A stretch of DNA of 64,000 bases from Bombilactobacillus thymidiniphilus (lineage in GTDB: Bacteria > Bacillota > Bacilli > Lactobacillales > Lactobacillaceae): positions 1,364,001-1,428,000 of the forward strand of contig NZ_CP093365.1 of the NCBI RefSeq assembly GCF_023380245.1. Reading direction: 5' to 3'. The translations under genes and the position numbers were made by a program. The notes under the pieces are model-generated. The model was given only the letters and a program-made list of their open reading frames with translations. It was not told where the DNA came from and did not search any database. This document shows positions 56,230 to 64,000 of this stretch, piece by piece (within the stretch, counting starts at the first letter, position 1; every line of letters starts with the position of its first letter).

Positions 56230-57006
56230 ATGCAAATAATTACCTATTTAGGGCAATTGGATTATTATGAGCGCATATTGCCTCAAAATGATCCATTGCA
56301 GCAAACCTTACGGCAATTAAAAAAAGTAATTGAAGCATATACACAAAATAAGTTGCCTGCTTTTTGTTTACCGTCACTTTTAATTGATGAAAATGATCTA
56401 CAACGCTTATTGTTAAATCCACTGTTTGCTAGTCATGACTCATGGCTTCAGCGTACCAAAATCGTCGATCAATTAGCACATTTTCTGTTAGATTTTCGCC
56501 AACTGATTCAACAGCAACTGGGAATTTGGTCATTATTAAATCAGCCGATGATGGATCAATGGGTGCAGCAATTTCCTCAACAAGCTTATTTAGAAATTAT
56601 GGCAGGTAATGGTATGTTGAGTCAATCTTTAGTAGCACAAGGTCAAAAAGTAATTGCTACTGATGATTTTACTTGGTCTACGACTAGTTTGACTGGGCAA
56701 AAGACCTGGTTGCCCGTTAAACGCTATGATGCTTTAGCGGCAGTCCGACGTTTTTTTGCTGAGGTAGATGTTATTTTGCTTTCATGGAGTCCAGACCATG
56801 AACAGATTGATTGGCAAGTATTGCAGTACTTGCGTTCACTAGCTAATCCACCAGAATTATGGGTTTTGGGTGAATATCGCGGTATTACTAATAGTTCACA
56901 ATTTTGGCAGCAAGCGCATTTATGTTTTGATTCGCGAATTGCACGAATTAATAAATATTATCCAACAATTGATTTAGTGAAAGATCATTTATTTGTAGTT
57001 AGGTGA
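56230..57006 (+). CDS. SAM-dependent methyltransferase-like protein
   Basis: This 258-residue cytoplasmic protein has a helical, glutamine-rich first half and a Rossmann-like second half with YLEIMAGNGMLSQSLVAQG near residue 135 and VIATDDF after it, matching motifs I and II of class I SAM methyltransferases. VDVILLSWSPDHEQIDW takes the place of motif IV. The substrate is unknown. It begins a run with a MacB-like membrane protein and an rRNA methyltransferase, each separated by 2-3 bases, so an operon is likely. Confidence 0.75.
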   Translation: MQIITYLGQLDYYERILPQNDPLQQTLRQLKKVIEAYTQNKLPAFCLPSLLIDENDLQRLLLNPLFASHDSWLQRTKIVDQLAHFLLDFRQLIQQQLGIWSLLNQPMMDQWVQQFPQQAYLEIMAGNGMLSQSLVAQGQKVIATDDFTWSTTSLTGQKTWLPVKRYDALAAVRRFFAEVDVILLSWSPDHEQIDWQVLQYLRSLANPPELWVLGEYRGITNSSQFWQQAHLCFDSRIARINKYYPTIDLVKDHLFVVR

Positions 57007-57009
57007 AAT

Positions 57010-57963
57010 ATGAAAAAAACAATTATAATTAATATCTTGATTGCCTGTTTATTGGTAGTTGCTGGTAGTGTGGTAGCTAAAAATGATACTCGCAATTATC
57101 ATACTCAAATGGATCGCGGCAATATCCAAGATGGTGCTTTGATCTTTCCTTCGCGATCAAAACAATCTATTCCACAAGCTTTACGTTCTTTAGAAAAAAA
57201 ACACTTAAAAAATTATCAAATTTATTTTATTCAAAAGCGTAATCCGAATTTGAGTTATGTTTATATGTCACAGACGATTTCGCGATTGCCTATGGATTCA
57301 GGACGTTACTTCACTGAAAGTGACTTTCGATCAGCAATCCCATTTGCTATTTTGGGGCAATCTATTTATAAAAAGGCTTATAAACCGCAATCACAAGCTT
57401 ACTACAAAGTTAATAATGATTATTATTCGGTTTTGGGTTCCACTGGCTTGAAAAGTACTAATAATTTAAATAAACATGTCTTTATTTCGGCCTCGCCACA
57501 GCAAAAAAATAAAACAAAACTAAAAAATTATCAAATAGTGGTGGATGGCGCTATTCTAAAGCATCCCCAAAAGTTACAAAAATTGCAAAAGGTTATTAAA
57601 GCTAAGCATTCTTATCGTTCTGCCAATCATATTAATAATATTCAACAAAACTGGTGGACACGCTGGGGAATAATGATTTTCTTTTTGTTGGCATTAGCCA
57701 TAATAATAATCATATTAAATTTAGTTATGCAAGCTACTTTATTTAAAGAACAACCATTACTTCATGGACAATGGCGCAACTGGTTTAAGTCAATCACCTT
57801 ACAAGCAGTTACTTTTGGGTTAGCGTTAATATTAATATCCAGTCAAATTCAAATTATTAGCTGGAAGTATTTTACGTTTTATTTATTGAGCGTCTATTTA
57901 GTCGTGCTCTTGGCTACTGCACTGCAGCTGCTTTTTAAAATAAGTCAATCAATTAAGGAGTAA
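57010..57963 (+). CDS. Orphan MacB-like membrane protein
   Basis: This 317-residue protein has one N-terminal TM (about 5-23), an extracytoplasmic domain (about 25-210) and three C-terminal TM segments (about 217-242, 258-279 and 284-308). The outer domain contains GRYFTESDFRSAIPFAILGQ and YYSVLGSTGLKST, the pattern of the MacB_PCD domain in FtsX-family ABC permeases. No ATPase gene is adjacent. It is shorter than full permeases and may be a stand-alone or reduced member. The function is unknown. Confidence 0.7.
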   Translation: MKKTIIINILIACLLVVAGSVVAKNDTRNYHTQMDRGNIQDGALIFPSRSKQSIPQALRSLEKKHLKNYQIYFIQKRNPNLSYVYMSQTISRLPMDSGRYFTESDFRSAIPFAILGQSIYKKAYKPQSQAYYKVNNDYYSVLGSTGLKSTNNLNKHVFISASPQQKNKTKLKNYQIVVDGAILKHPQKLQKLQKVIKAKHSYRSANHINNIQQNWWTRWGIMIFFLLALAIIIIILNLVMQATLFKEQPLLHGQWRNWFKSITLQAVTFGLALILISSQIQIISWKYFTFYLLSVYLVVLLATALQLLFKISQSIKE

Positions 57964-57965
57964 AT

Positions 57966-59315
57966 ATGCAACTACCTACGGAATTTGTTGAGAAATATCA
58001 GACTTTAATGGGCGATAAAGCACCAGATTTTTTAGCTAGTTTTGATTTGCCAGCCACGCATGGTTTTCGCTTAAACCCACAAAAAGTGCAAGCTACTTTG
58101 ATACAAGAATCTTTAGAGCGAGAAGTTCCTGGAGTTTCTCATGGTTATTATGGACAAATTGATGGTAAAGGTATTGATCATGTAGCAGGCTGGTTATACT
58201 CACAAGATCCTAGTGCGATGAATGTAGCGCAATTTGCTAACCCACAAGTTGGTGAGCGCGTTTTAGATTTGTGTGCAGCACCGGGAGGTAAAAGTACTCA
58301 GTTATTAGCCCTCATGCAAGATAAGGGTTTGTTAGTGGCTAATGAGATTGACACCAAAAGAGCACGTGTTTTATCCTCTAATTTAGAGCGTTGGGGTGCG
58401 AAAAATGCTGTCGTAACCAATAATTCACCTGAAGAATTAGCGCAATTTTTCGCTGGCTTTTTTGATCGAATTATAGTTGATGCACCATGTTCGGGCGAAG
58501 GTTTGTTTCGTAAAGATCCAAAGGCGATGACTTATTGGTCATCAGCCTATGTTCAAAAGTGCGCTCAACGTCAACGGGATATCTTACAAGAAGCAGTGAA
58601 AATGTTGCGACCAGGTGGTTATTTAATTTACTCTACTTGTACTTTTGCTCCCGAAGAAGATGAACAAAATATTGCGTGGCTTTTGCAAAATTATGATTTA
58701 AAAGTACAGTCAGTACCTAAAGATCCACAAATGGATTCTGGACAACCAAATTGGGGTGACGGTAATCTGGAGTTAGCTAAAGCAGTTCGTTTGTTTCCAC
58801 AACATTATTATGGAGAGGGGCATTTTATTTGTGTGTTACAAAACCAAGCCACAAAGCAAATGAAATCGCCAAAATTAACCATTAATAGCAAGTTGTCACC
58901 TAGTTATTTTGCAAGCTGGCAAGAATTTCAAAAAAACACTTTTAATCAGTCAGTACAAATTGATACACATCTTTATGTTAACAAGCAGACTCTTTATCAA
59001 ACAGCTTGGGATTTTGATACGCAAATGCATCCTAAAATTTTGCGTAATGGTTTGAAATTAGGTGAATTTAAAAAGCAGCGTTTTGAGCCAAATCATGCTC
59101 TAGTTATGGCTTTACACGCAGCCGATTTTAAACAAGTTATTGACTTAAGTGCCGAACAATATCAGCGTTTTATTCACGGGGAGGCGCTTTTGTTGCCGCA
59201 GCAAATTAATTTTAAGGGATTTGTGGCAGTTAGCTATCAGCATAAAATTTTCTCTTGGGGTAAATTAGTTCAACAGCAATTGAAAAATTTTTATCCTAAA
59301 GGTTTGAGACAGTAA
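57966..59315 (+). CDS. RsmF/YebU-type rRNA cytosine-C5 methyltransferase
   Basis: This 449-residue NOL1/NOP2/Sun-family enzyme makes m5C in rRNA. Its SAM site is VLDLCAAPGGKSTQLLALM near residue 100. The two catalytic cysteines are in IVDAPCSGEGLFRKDP and IYSTCTFAPEEDE. The C-terminal half holds an RsmF-like RNA-binding region (FYPKGL end). The target position (16S C1407 in E. coli RsmF) cannot be assumed. The ATG at 57966 has AAGGAG upstream, and it follows the MacB-like gene by 2 bases. Confidence 0.92.
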   Translation: MQLPTEFVEKYQTLMGDKAPDFLASFDLPATHGFRLNPQKVQATLIQESLEREVPGVSHGYYGQIDGKGIDHVAGWLYSQDPSAMNVAQFANPQVGERVLDLCAAPGGKSTQLLALMQDKGLLVANEIDTKRARVLSSNLERWGAKNAVVTNNSPEELAQFFAGFFDRIIVDAPCSGEGLFRKDPKAMTYWSSAYVQKCAQRQRDILQEAVKMLRPGGYLIYSTCTFAPEEDEQNIAWLLQNYDLKVQSVPKDPQMDSGQPNWGDGNLELAKAVRLFPQHYYGEGHFICVLQNQATKQMKSPKLTINSKLSPSYFASWQEFQKNTFNQSVQIDTHLYVNKQTLYQTAWDFDTQMHPKILRNGLKLGEFKKQRFEPNHALVMALHAADFKQVIDLSAEQYQRFIHGEALLLPQQINFKGFVAVSYQHKIFSWGKLVQQQLKNFYPKGLRQ

Positions 59316-59351
59316 AAAACGGCATTGATTTATTATTCAATGTCGTTTTTT
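59314..59351. terminator. Bidirectional terminator between the RsmF-like gene and fni
   Basis: AAAAAACGGCATTGA (59314-59328) pairs with TCAATGTCGTTTTTT (59337-59351) with one G-U pair. It covers both stop codons' vicinity and has A/T runs on each side. Confidence 0.88.
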
Positions 59352-60394
59352 TGTCGAATAAAATTATTTAATTTCATTGATAAACGGTAGTCAACTTGTG
59401 TTAAATCGGTTACTTTTTGGCAGCCTAGCAAGGTCATAATTTCTTTAATTTGGTGTTGCCAAGTTTTGAACGTAGTAATTGTATGTTCTAAACCAAAATG
59501 TTGTAATTCATGCAAAACGGGTGCTGCTAGGCCGACACTATGGGCCCCTAAAACAAGGCATTTAATAACATCTAAAGGTGAACGAACTCCACCAGAAGCA
59601 AAAATTAATGTGTCGGTTAAATTTGTTGGAACTATATCCAGTAAAGATTCTAGAGTTGTTAAACCCCAATCTTGCATAAAACTGTAATCAATATGATGAT
59701 TACGTTCATTTTCAATTGCTTGAAAATTAGTACCACCTTTGCCAGAGATATCAAAAGCGGCTACAGGACCTAACTGTAAGATTTGTCGTACTGATGCCGC
59801 ATTCATTCCAACACCGACTTCTTTAATAATTACTGGAACCTCAATGTTTTGTAGCAACTGAGCTAAGTTATCACACCAGCAAAAATCATCTTCACCTTCA
59901 GCCATTACTATCTCTTGAGCAGCATTAATGTGTACTTGGAGAGCGTTTGCTTGCACTAAATCAATACATTTTTGTGCTTGTTTAAAAGGAATCTTAGCAG
60001 ATACATTAGCAATAACTAATCCTTGAGGATTATATTCGCGAACTACTTGGTATGATTCGCTGATTTCTTTATTATATGGATATTTTAGATAGTTGCTCAT
60101 TGAACCTAATGCTATCGGGATATTAAGCTCTTGTGCCACAATGGCTAACTGTTGATTCAGCTTAGTTACCTGGGCATTACCACCGGTCATAGCATTGATG
60201 TAAAGAGGTGCGTCCATGTTTTGATGAAAGTTGAACCACTTAACGTCAGTCTTGACGTCTTTGAGCCGCATTTCAGGAATACTTGGCGCTAATAAGCGCA
60301 TTTCAGCAAAATTGGTGCTAGCAGGATTATAAAATTTTTCGGCTAAAAAGAGATGTTCATTTTTGCGTTGTAAGTCTAAGGGCTGTTTAGGCAT
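59333..60394 (-). CDS. fni: Type 2 isopentenyl-diphosphate delta-isomerase
   Basis: This 353-residue flavoenzyme interconverts IPP and DMAPP and is the last step of the mevalonate block here. It begins with RKNEHLFLAEKFY and has PLYINAMTGGNAQVTKLNQQ, in which MTGG binds FMN. Further motifs are IALGSMSNYLK, IIKEVGVGMN, AFDISGKGGTNFQAIEN and FASGGVRSPLDVIKCLVLGA. It ends the mvaK1-mvaD-mvaK2-fni operon. Confidence 0.96.
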   Translation of the reverse strand: MPKQPLDLQRKNEHLFLAEKFYNPASTNFAEMRLLAPSIPEMRLKDVKTDVKWFNFHQNMDAPLYINAMTGGNAQVTKLNQQLAIVAQELNIPIALGSMSNYLKYPYNKEISESYQVVREYNPQGLVIANVSAKIPFKQAQKCIDLVQANALQVHINAAQEIVMAEGEDDFCWCDNLAQLLQNIEVPVIIKEVGVGMNAASVRQILQLGPVAAFDISGKGGTNFQAIENERNHHIDYSFMQDWGLTTLESLLDIVPTNLTDTLIFASGGVRSPLDVIKCLVLGAHSVGLAAPVLHELQHFGLEHTITTFKTWQHQIKEIMTLLGCQKVTDLTQVDYRLSMKLNNFIRQKNDIE

Positions 60395-60406
60395 GGTTTA
60401 CCTCAA

Positions 60407-61483
60407 TTAAGATTTAGAAAAATAAACATTAAAGTTTAAAGGAATTATGTCATTTTGTTGCCAATCGGCTAGTAAATCATTTTGCTGGCTAGTGTTATTA
60501 TCAGCTAGAGCAATACCGCAATCACCACCACCAGCACCAGAACTTTTGGCAGCAACATTATGCTTTTGCGCAATTTCACAAAGTTGTGCTAGTTTAGGTG
60601 TTTCAATAAGCACACCGCTAAATTGTGCTAATTTTTGTAAAAGTGCACGATTTTTTTTAATTTGTTGCGTAATTAATTGTGTAGAGCCAATTTTAAAGCC
60701 ATGAACCATTTTTTGTAAACATTGTTTGGATGCAGTCAAAAAATCTTGGTAACTTTGTTGCTTATTGACATGAGCATGAGATATTTCGTCAACCAGTAAG
60801 GGGGTGGAAGCAGGGTTACCACTCCAGCCGATCAATAATTTTAAATTGGCTGGACAATTTAAGGATTCAATTTTTAGTTTGGGCCAAGTCATCTTAAGTA
60901 CTTGCGTTAAGTTTTTTTCTTGAAGCATTTTCAAGAGCCACTCACGATCCGGTGATTGGTAAGCAATCCAACCGCCGTAAACACTGGCGGCAATGTCACC
61001 GAACGAACCATTATTTTGAACCATAAAATGAGAAATAGCAGCTAATTTAAAAATTTCTTCTTTTGATAAATTTAATTGATAAAATTTAGCTAAAGCAGTA
61101 ACGGTTGCTACAGTTACCGCCGCTGAGGAACCCAAACCGAATTTTTTACCATCTGGGGAATCTAATTGACTATTGACTCGCAGATCAAACAAACATAAAG
61201 CTCGCTTTTTTTCCAGAGCTAATTGTTCAGTATATTTAATTGAGGATAAAATATATTCAAAGGGATTGTCACGATTATCAATCACTAATTGATGTCCTTG
61301 ACGTTGCCAAACAATCGGTACTTCTTCATATTGTTTAGAATTGATTGTACCGTGCTTTTGCGCACGATTAATCGAAACGGTGACAAATTGATCCACAGCC
61401 ACGACAATGGCTGGATATCCGGGTTCCACTACAGCATATTCTCCTGCAATGTATAATTTTCCCGGCGCTTTCGCAGTTATCAA
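60407..61483 (-). CDS. mvaK2: Phosphomevalonate kinase
   Basis: This 358-residue GHMP kinase phosphorylates mevalonate-5-phosphate. The N-terminus is ITAKAPGKLYIAGEYAVVEPG, the family's usual opening. The ATP loop is KKFGLGSSAAVTVATVTAL near residue 105, and the C-terminal GHMP motif is AAKSSGAGGGDCGIAL. I chose the TTG at 61483 with AAAGGG nine bases upstream; an earlier GTG at 61501 overlaps that ribosome site. The gene is 12 bases before fni. Confidence 0.95.
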   Translation of the reverse strand: MITAKAPGKLYIAGEYAVVEPGYPAIVVAVDQFVTVSINRAQKHGTINSKQYEEVPIVWQRQGHQLVIDNRDNPFEYILSSIKYTEQLALEKKRALCLFDLRVNSQLDSPDGKKFGLGSSAAVTVATVTALAKFYQLNLSKEEIFKLAAISHFMVQNNGSFGDIAASVYGGWIAYQSPDREWLLKMLQEKNLTQVLKMTWPKLKIESLNCPANLKLLIGWSGNPASTPLLVDEISHAHVNKQQSYQDFLTASKQCLQKMVHGFKIGSTQLITQQIKKNRALLQKLAQFSGVLIETPKLAQLCEIAQKHNVAAKSSGAGGGDCGIALADNNTSQQNDLLADWQQNDIIPLNFNVYFSKS

Positions 61484-61538
61484 AACACCCAACCCTTTCA
61501 CTATTTAAGTTTTAACAAACAAACATTATAGCACAACT

Positions 61539-62501
61539 TTAATGAATTGCCGTACCGGGCTTAAGAATTGTTGTCTGAGCACTTGGATAATGCTGGCTAA
61601 TCTGCTGTTGCACGACGGAAATATCATCAGTTGAAGAAATTATTTTGACGTTTGGACCAGCGTCAATAGTAGCATACGCCAATAATCCTTGCTGACGTAA
61701 CCGGCGAATAAAGGCGAGTAAATCGGTGGTATCAGCCGAAAAATAAGAGAATGCAGGTCTAGCCGTCCAATTGAGCGCATGCATTGCTAAAGCGTTATTT
61801 TCAGCAATTTGACCGACCAATTTTAAATCTTTTTGATCTAATGCGTGAAGCATTTGTTGTAAATCTTGCTGTACAATTTGAGGCCAAGTAACAAAATAAG
61901 GTGAAGTTTGTACAGCATGTTCCATACCAGTTGTCGAAGTGGTTTTCTTAGTGTTAGTATCAAAAACAACACTTAGTAATCTGATCGGAATATCATTAGC
62001 ATTATTGATAGGAGCGGCATAGGAGGTTTCATCATCATTTCCATGGTACCAACGAACAAACCCTCCAAAAATGGAACGTGCCGCAGATCCTGATCCTAGA
62101 CGGGCTAAACGTGATAACTGGGTATTATCTAAATCTAAGTTTAACAATTTGTTTAAAGAACCGGCTAAAGCAGCAAATCCGGAAGCTGAAGATGCCAGTC
62201 CGGCTGCCGTGGGCACAAAATTATCAGTTTGCACGATGAAATGTTGCTCAACTTGATATTTTTGCCGAACTAAATCTAGATAATTTTTAGTACGCTGGGC
62301 AAATTTTGTTGAAGCAAGTTGTTTGTTTAAATAAATTTGATCGTGCGTGGCATCAGAAAAAGCAGTCGTAGTTGTTGTATAATAGCCATCTAATGTTAAT
62401 GAAAGACTATCTGTATAAGGAAGTCGTAATTGTGCATCTTTTTTGCCCCAATATTTTATTAAAGCAATATTGGTGTGGGCAGTTGTGGTTGTATTTGTCA
62501 T
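61539..62501 (-). CDS. mvaD: Diphosphomevalonate decarboxylase
   Basis: This 320-residue GHMP-fold enzyme makes IPP by ATP-dependent decarboxylation. HTNIALIKYWGKKDAQLRLP at the N-terminus and TAAGLASSASGFAALAG near residue 95 are diagnostic. GSGSAARSIFGGFVRW follows, and the catalytic Asp is in YATIDAGPNVKII. It starts 9 bases after the mvaK1 stop and precedes mvaK2 by about 55 bases. Confidence 0.96.
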   Translation of the reverse strand: MTNTTTTAHTNIALIKYWGKKDAQLRLPYTDSLSLTLDGYYTTTTTAFSDATHDQIYLNKQLASTKFAQRTKNYLDLVRQKYQVEQHFIVQTDNFVPTAAGLASSASGFAALAGSLNKLLNLDLDNTQLSRLARLGSGSAARSIFGGFVRWYHGNDDETSYAAPINNANDIPIRLLSVVFDTNTKKTTSTTGMEHAVQTSPYFVTWPQIVQQDLQQMLHALDQKDLKLVGQIAENNALAMHALNWTARPAFSYFSADTTDLLAFIRRLRQQGLLAYATIDAGPNVKIISSTDDISVVQQQISQHYPSAQTTILKPGTAIH

Positions 62502-62510
62502 GATTATGTC

Positions 62511-63440
62511 CTAATTTTGATGTAAAGTTTGAATCCAAGTACGTACAGCGCCATTTTTCTTTGTTTGTTGCGCAATATTTTGGGCAGTGGCTAGATTATC
62601 ACTTAATGAAATTAAACAACCGCCACGCCCGCTGCCGGTAATTTTGGTTCCTAAAGCTCCAGCCTGATTGGCGATTTTAATTAGTTGATCTAGCTGAGGC
62701 GTGCTAACTTGTAACATTTTTAAAATGTTTTGTGCACGCGTTAAAATATTTCCTAGAGTGGTTAATTGTTGATTACTGATACTCTTTTGTGCTTGAAAAG
62801 TTAGTTGACCTAGTTCTTCAAGCATCGGGTCAATGACTGCTGGCTGACTATTTTTTAAGATACGCAAGTCATGTACAGCTTCACCAGTATTACCGGTTAC
62901 ACCAGAATCAATAATTGTTAAATATCCGTGGATATTCATGTTGAAATTTTCCGTCAATTTATCTTTAATATAATAAATGGGCGATTTAGAATTGACAGTC
63001 ACTGCGTCTACGCCACTAGGAGTTCCGTGGGTAATTTGTTCTGCGAAATTGGTGTACTGAATCAATTGTTGCGGAGTTAAAGTACTGTGAGCATAAGCAA
63101 ACATGGCTTTGGTAATGGCAGCTGCAGTGGCAGCTGAAGAGCCCATTCCTCGTTCTAGTGGTAAATCGCTTTGGATATCTAATTGGACCGGCTTGCTGAT
63201 CGGCAGATCTTTGCTTAGCAAAGCAATTAATAAAACAATTCCTTTGAATTTGTTAGGAGCGTTTTCTAAATCTCCTTGATAATAAGTAGAATTGATATAA
63301 GATTTTTGTTGTGAAGTTGCTTTTACTTGCACCTTTGTAGGTATATCCAATAAGGGAATAGTAATAGCTGGTTGACCATAGACTACTGCATGTTCACCAA
63401 TTAAAATTATTTTTCCGTGAGCTTTTCCAGTTGCTATCAT
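62511..63440 (-). CDS. mvaK1: Mevalonate kinase
   Basis: This 309-residue GHMP kinase is the first enzyme of the operon. GKAHGKIILIGEHAVVYGQPA is the substrate/ATP-site N-terminus (two adjoining motifs). LERGMGSSAATAAAITKAM is the phosphate loop near residue 95, and LGTKITGSGRGGCLISL the C-terminal motif. AAAGGTGATTTTAT precedes the ATG at 63440. The HMG-CoA synthase and reductase steps are not in the window. Confidence 0.96.
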   Translation of the reverse strand: MIATGKAHGKIILIGEHAVVYGQPAITIPLLDIPTKVQVKATSQQKSYINSTYYQGDLENAPNKFKGIVLLIALLSKDLPISKPVQLDIQSDLPLERGMGSSAATAAAITKAMFAYAHSTLTPQQLIQYTNFAEQITHGTPSGVDAVTVNSKSPIYYIKDKLTENFNMNIHGYLTIIDSGVTGNTGEAVHDLRILKNSQPAVIDPMLEELGQLTFQAQKSISNQQLTTLGNILTRAQNILKMLQVSTPQLDQLIKIANQAGALGTKITGSGRGGCLISLSDNLATAQNIAQQTKKNGAVRTWIQTLHQN

Positions 63441-63520
63441 ATAAAATCACCTTTCTAACAATGTTCTATTTTACACAAATAATATTTTTTGCGCATCTTT
63501 TGTAGTTAATGAGGTTAACA

Positions 63521-64000
63521 ATGAATCTAAAATTAATTTTGGGTGCTTCTAAAACAGATAAAAAAGCATTATTAATGGATAATTTAAGAGCAAAAATGCA
63601 ACAATATCCGCAAGATCATTTTATTTGGCTGGTACCTAACCATATCAAGTTTGAAAGTGAAGTAGAAATTTTAGCAAACTTAGATGACCAGGAAACTGTT
63701 TTTGCGACTAATCAAGTGCAGGTTTTTTCTTTTTCGCGGTTGGCGTGGTTTTTTTTGCGCAATGATCCGCTATATCAAAAGCCACAATTAACGCCAACTA
63801 CTCAAGTTATGTTATTGTCCCATATCTTACAGCAGCTGGAACCTCAACTGCAGTTATATAAAGGCGAGGTACAGCGCATAGGATTTGTTAAAATGTTACA
63901 AACGCAAATTGATGTTTTGAATAAAAGTCAAATTTTACCAGAACGTTTGCGAGCAATGAATGAAGAATTAAAAGCAGTAAATGGGGATTTGCGCGCCAAG
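63521..64000 (+). CDS. rexB: ATP-dependent helicase/nuclease subunit B, RexB/AddB (5' part only)
   Basis: The frame is open from the ATG at 63521, with GAGG seven bases upstream, to the right edge, so 160 residues are visible. The start NLKLILGASKTDKKALLMDN and the following YPQDHFIWLVPNHIKFESE match the N-terminus of lactobacillal RexB, where ILG-S is the degenerate nucleotide-binding loop. The helicase-like and nuclease domains lie outside. The RexAB complex processes double-strand breaks. It is divergent from the mevalonate operon. Confidence 0.88.
   Translation, partial: MNLKLILGASKTDKKALLMDNLRAKMQQYPQDHFIWLVPNHIKFESEVEILANLDDQETVFATNQVQVFSFSRLAWFFLRNDPLYQKPQLTPTTQVMLLSHILQQLEPQLQLYKGEVQRIGFVKMLQTQIDVLNKSQILPERLRAMNEELKAVNGDLRAK

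Overview
The window is a chromosomal segment of a low-G+C Gram-positive bacterium, best placed in the Lactobacillaceae. The evidence is a complete mevalonate-pathway operon, T-box leaders on the hisS-aspS and glyQS operons, an HrcA/CIRCE heat-shock operon, sortase A, LuxS, a fused substrate-binding/permease amino-acid transporter, many TTG/GTG starts with strong AGGAGG-type ribosome sites, and the rexB start at the right edge. I cannot name the species from sequence alone. Most of the window is dense core genome; the accessory content lies between about 16.1 and 27.1 kb.

Layout. 1-3.6 kb (minus strand): end of an M20 peptidase, a polar amino-acid ABC transporter and a small lipoprotein. 3.8-15.9 kb (plus): truB-ribF, then hrcA-grpE-dnaK-dnaJ behind a CIRCE operator, then lepA, srtA, recJ, apt and tRNA-Ser(CGA). 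16.1-21.4 kb: a decayed prophage or integrative element inserted at the 3' end of that tRNA. It holds a broken tyrosine integrase, putative arm-type integrase sites, two lipoproteins and a two-TM protein embedded in near-identical repeats, a cI-type S24 repressor, a divergent operator/promoter region and a cro-like gene. No right attachment site or lytic genes remain.

21.4-27.4 kb: an unrecognised protein with two similar halves, an MFS exporter, a MerR regulator facing an aldo/keto reductase across a classic 19-bp-spacer MerR promoter, luxS, a second orphan repressor/small-HTH pair, and pspC. 27.5-33.5 kb: ybaK, a short unlisted ORF, prmA, rsmE, a small membrane protein, relA, dtd and a HAD phosphatase. 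33.5-49 kb: an SH3/amidase_3 autolysin, T-box-hisS-aspS, msrB, a YitT protein, nfo, the PPDK regulator, rpsU-yqeY, phoH-ybeY-cdd-era-recO, and T-box-glyQS. 49-55 kb: dnaG-rpoD, trmK-nif3-pepT and a 4-oxalocrotonate tautomerase broken by one stop codon. 55-64 kb: lepB, a SAM-methyltransferase-like protein, an orphan MacB-like membrane protein, an RsmF-type methyltransferase, the operon mvaK1-mvaD-mvaK2-fni, and the start of rexB.

The most interesting stretch is the int-to-cI interval of the remnant. Two lipoproteins share their signal peptides and about 220 bp of nearly identical flanking DNA but have unrelated mature domains. This looks like a cassette-exchange locus for lysogenic-conversion or superinfection-exclusion lipoproteins. 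Other points of note are a duplicated 3' gene fragment marking the recombination junction, a poly-A frameshift plus an internal deletion in the integrase, and a candidate promoter-terminator small RNA at 27.43-27.50 kb.
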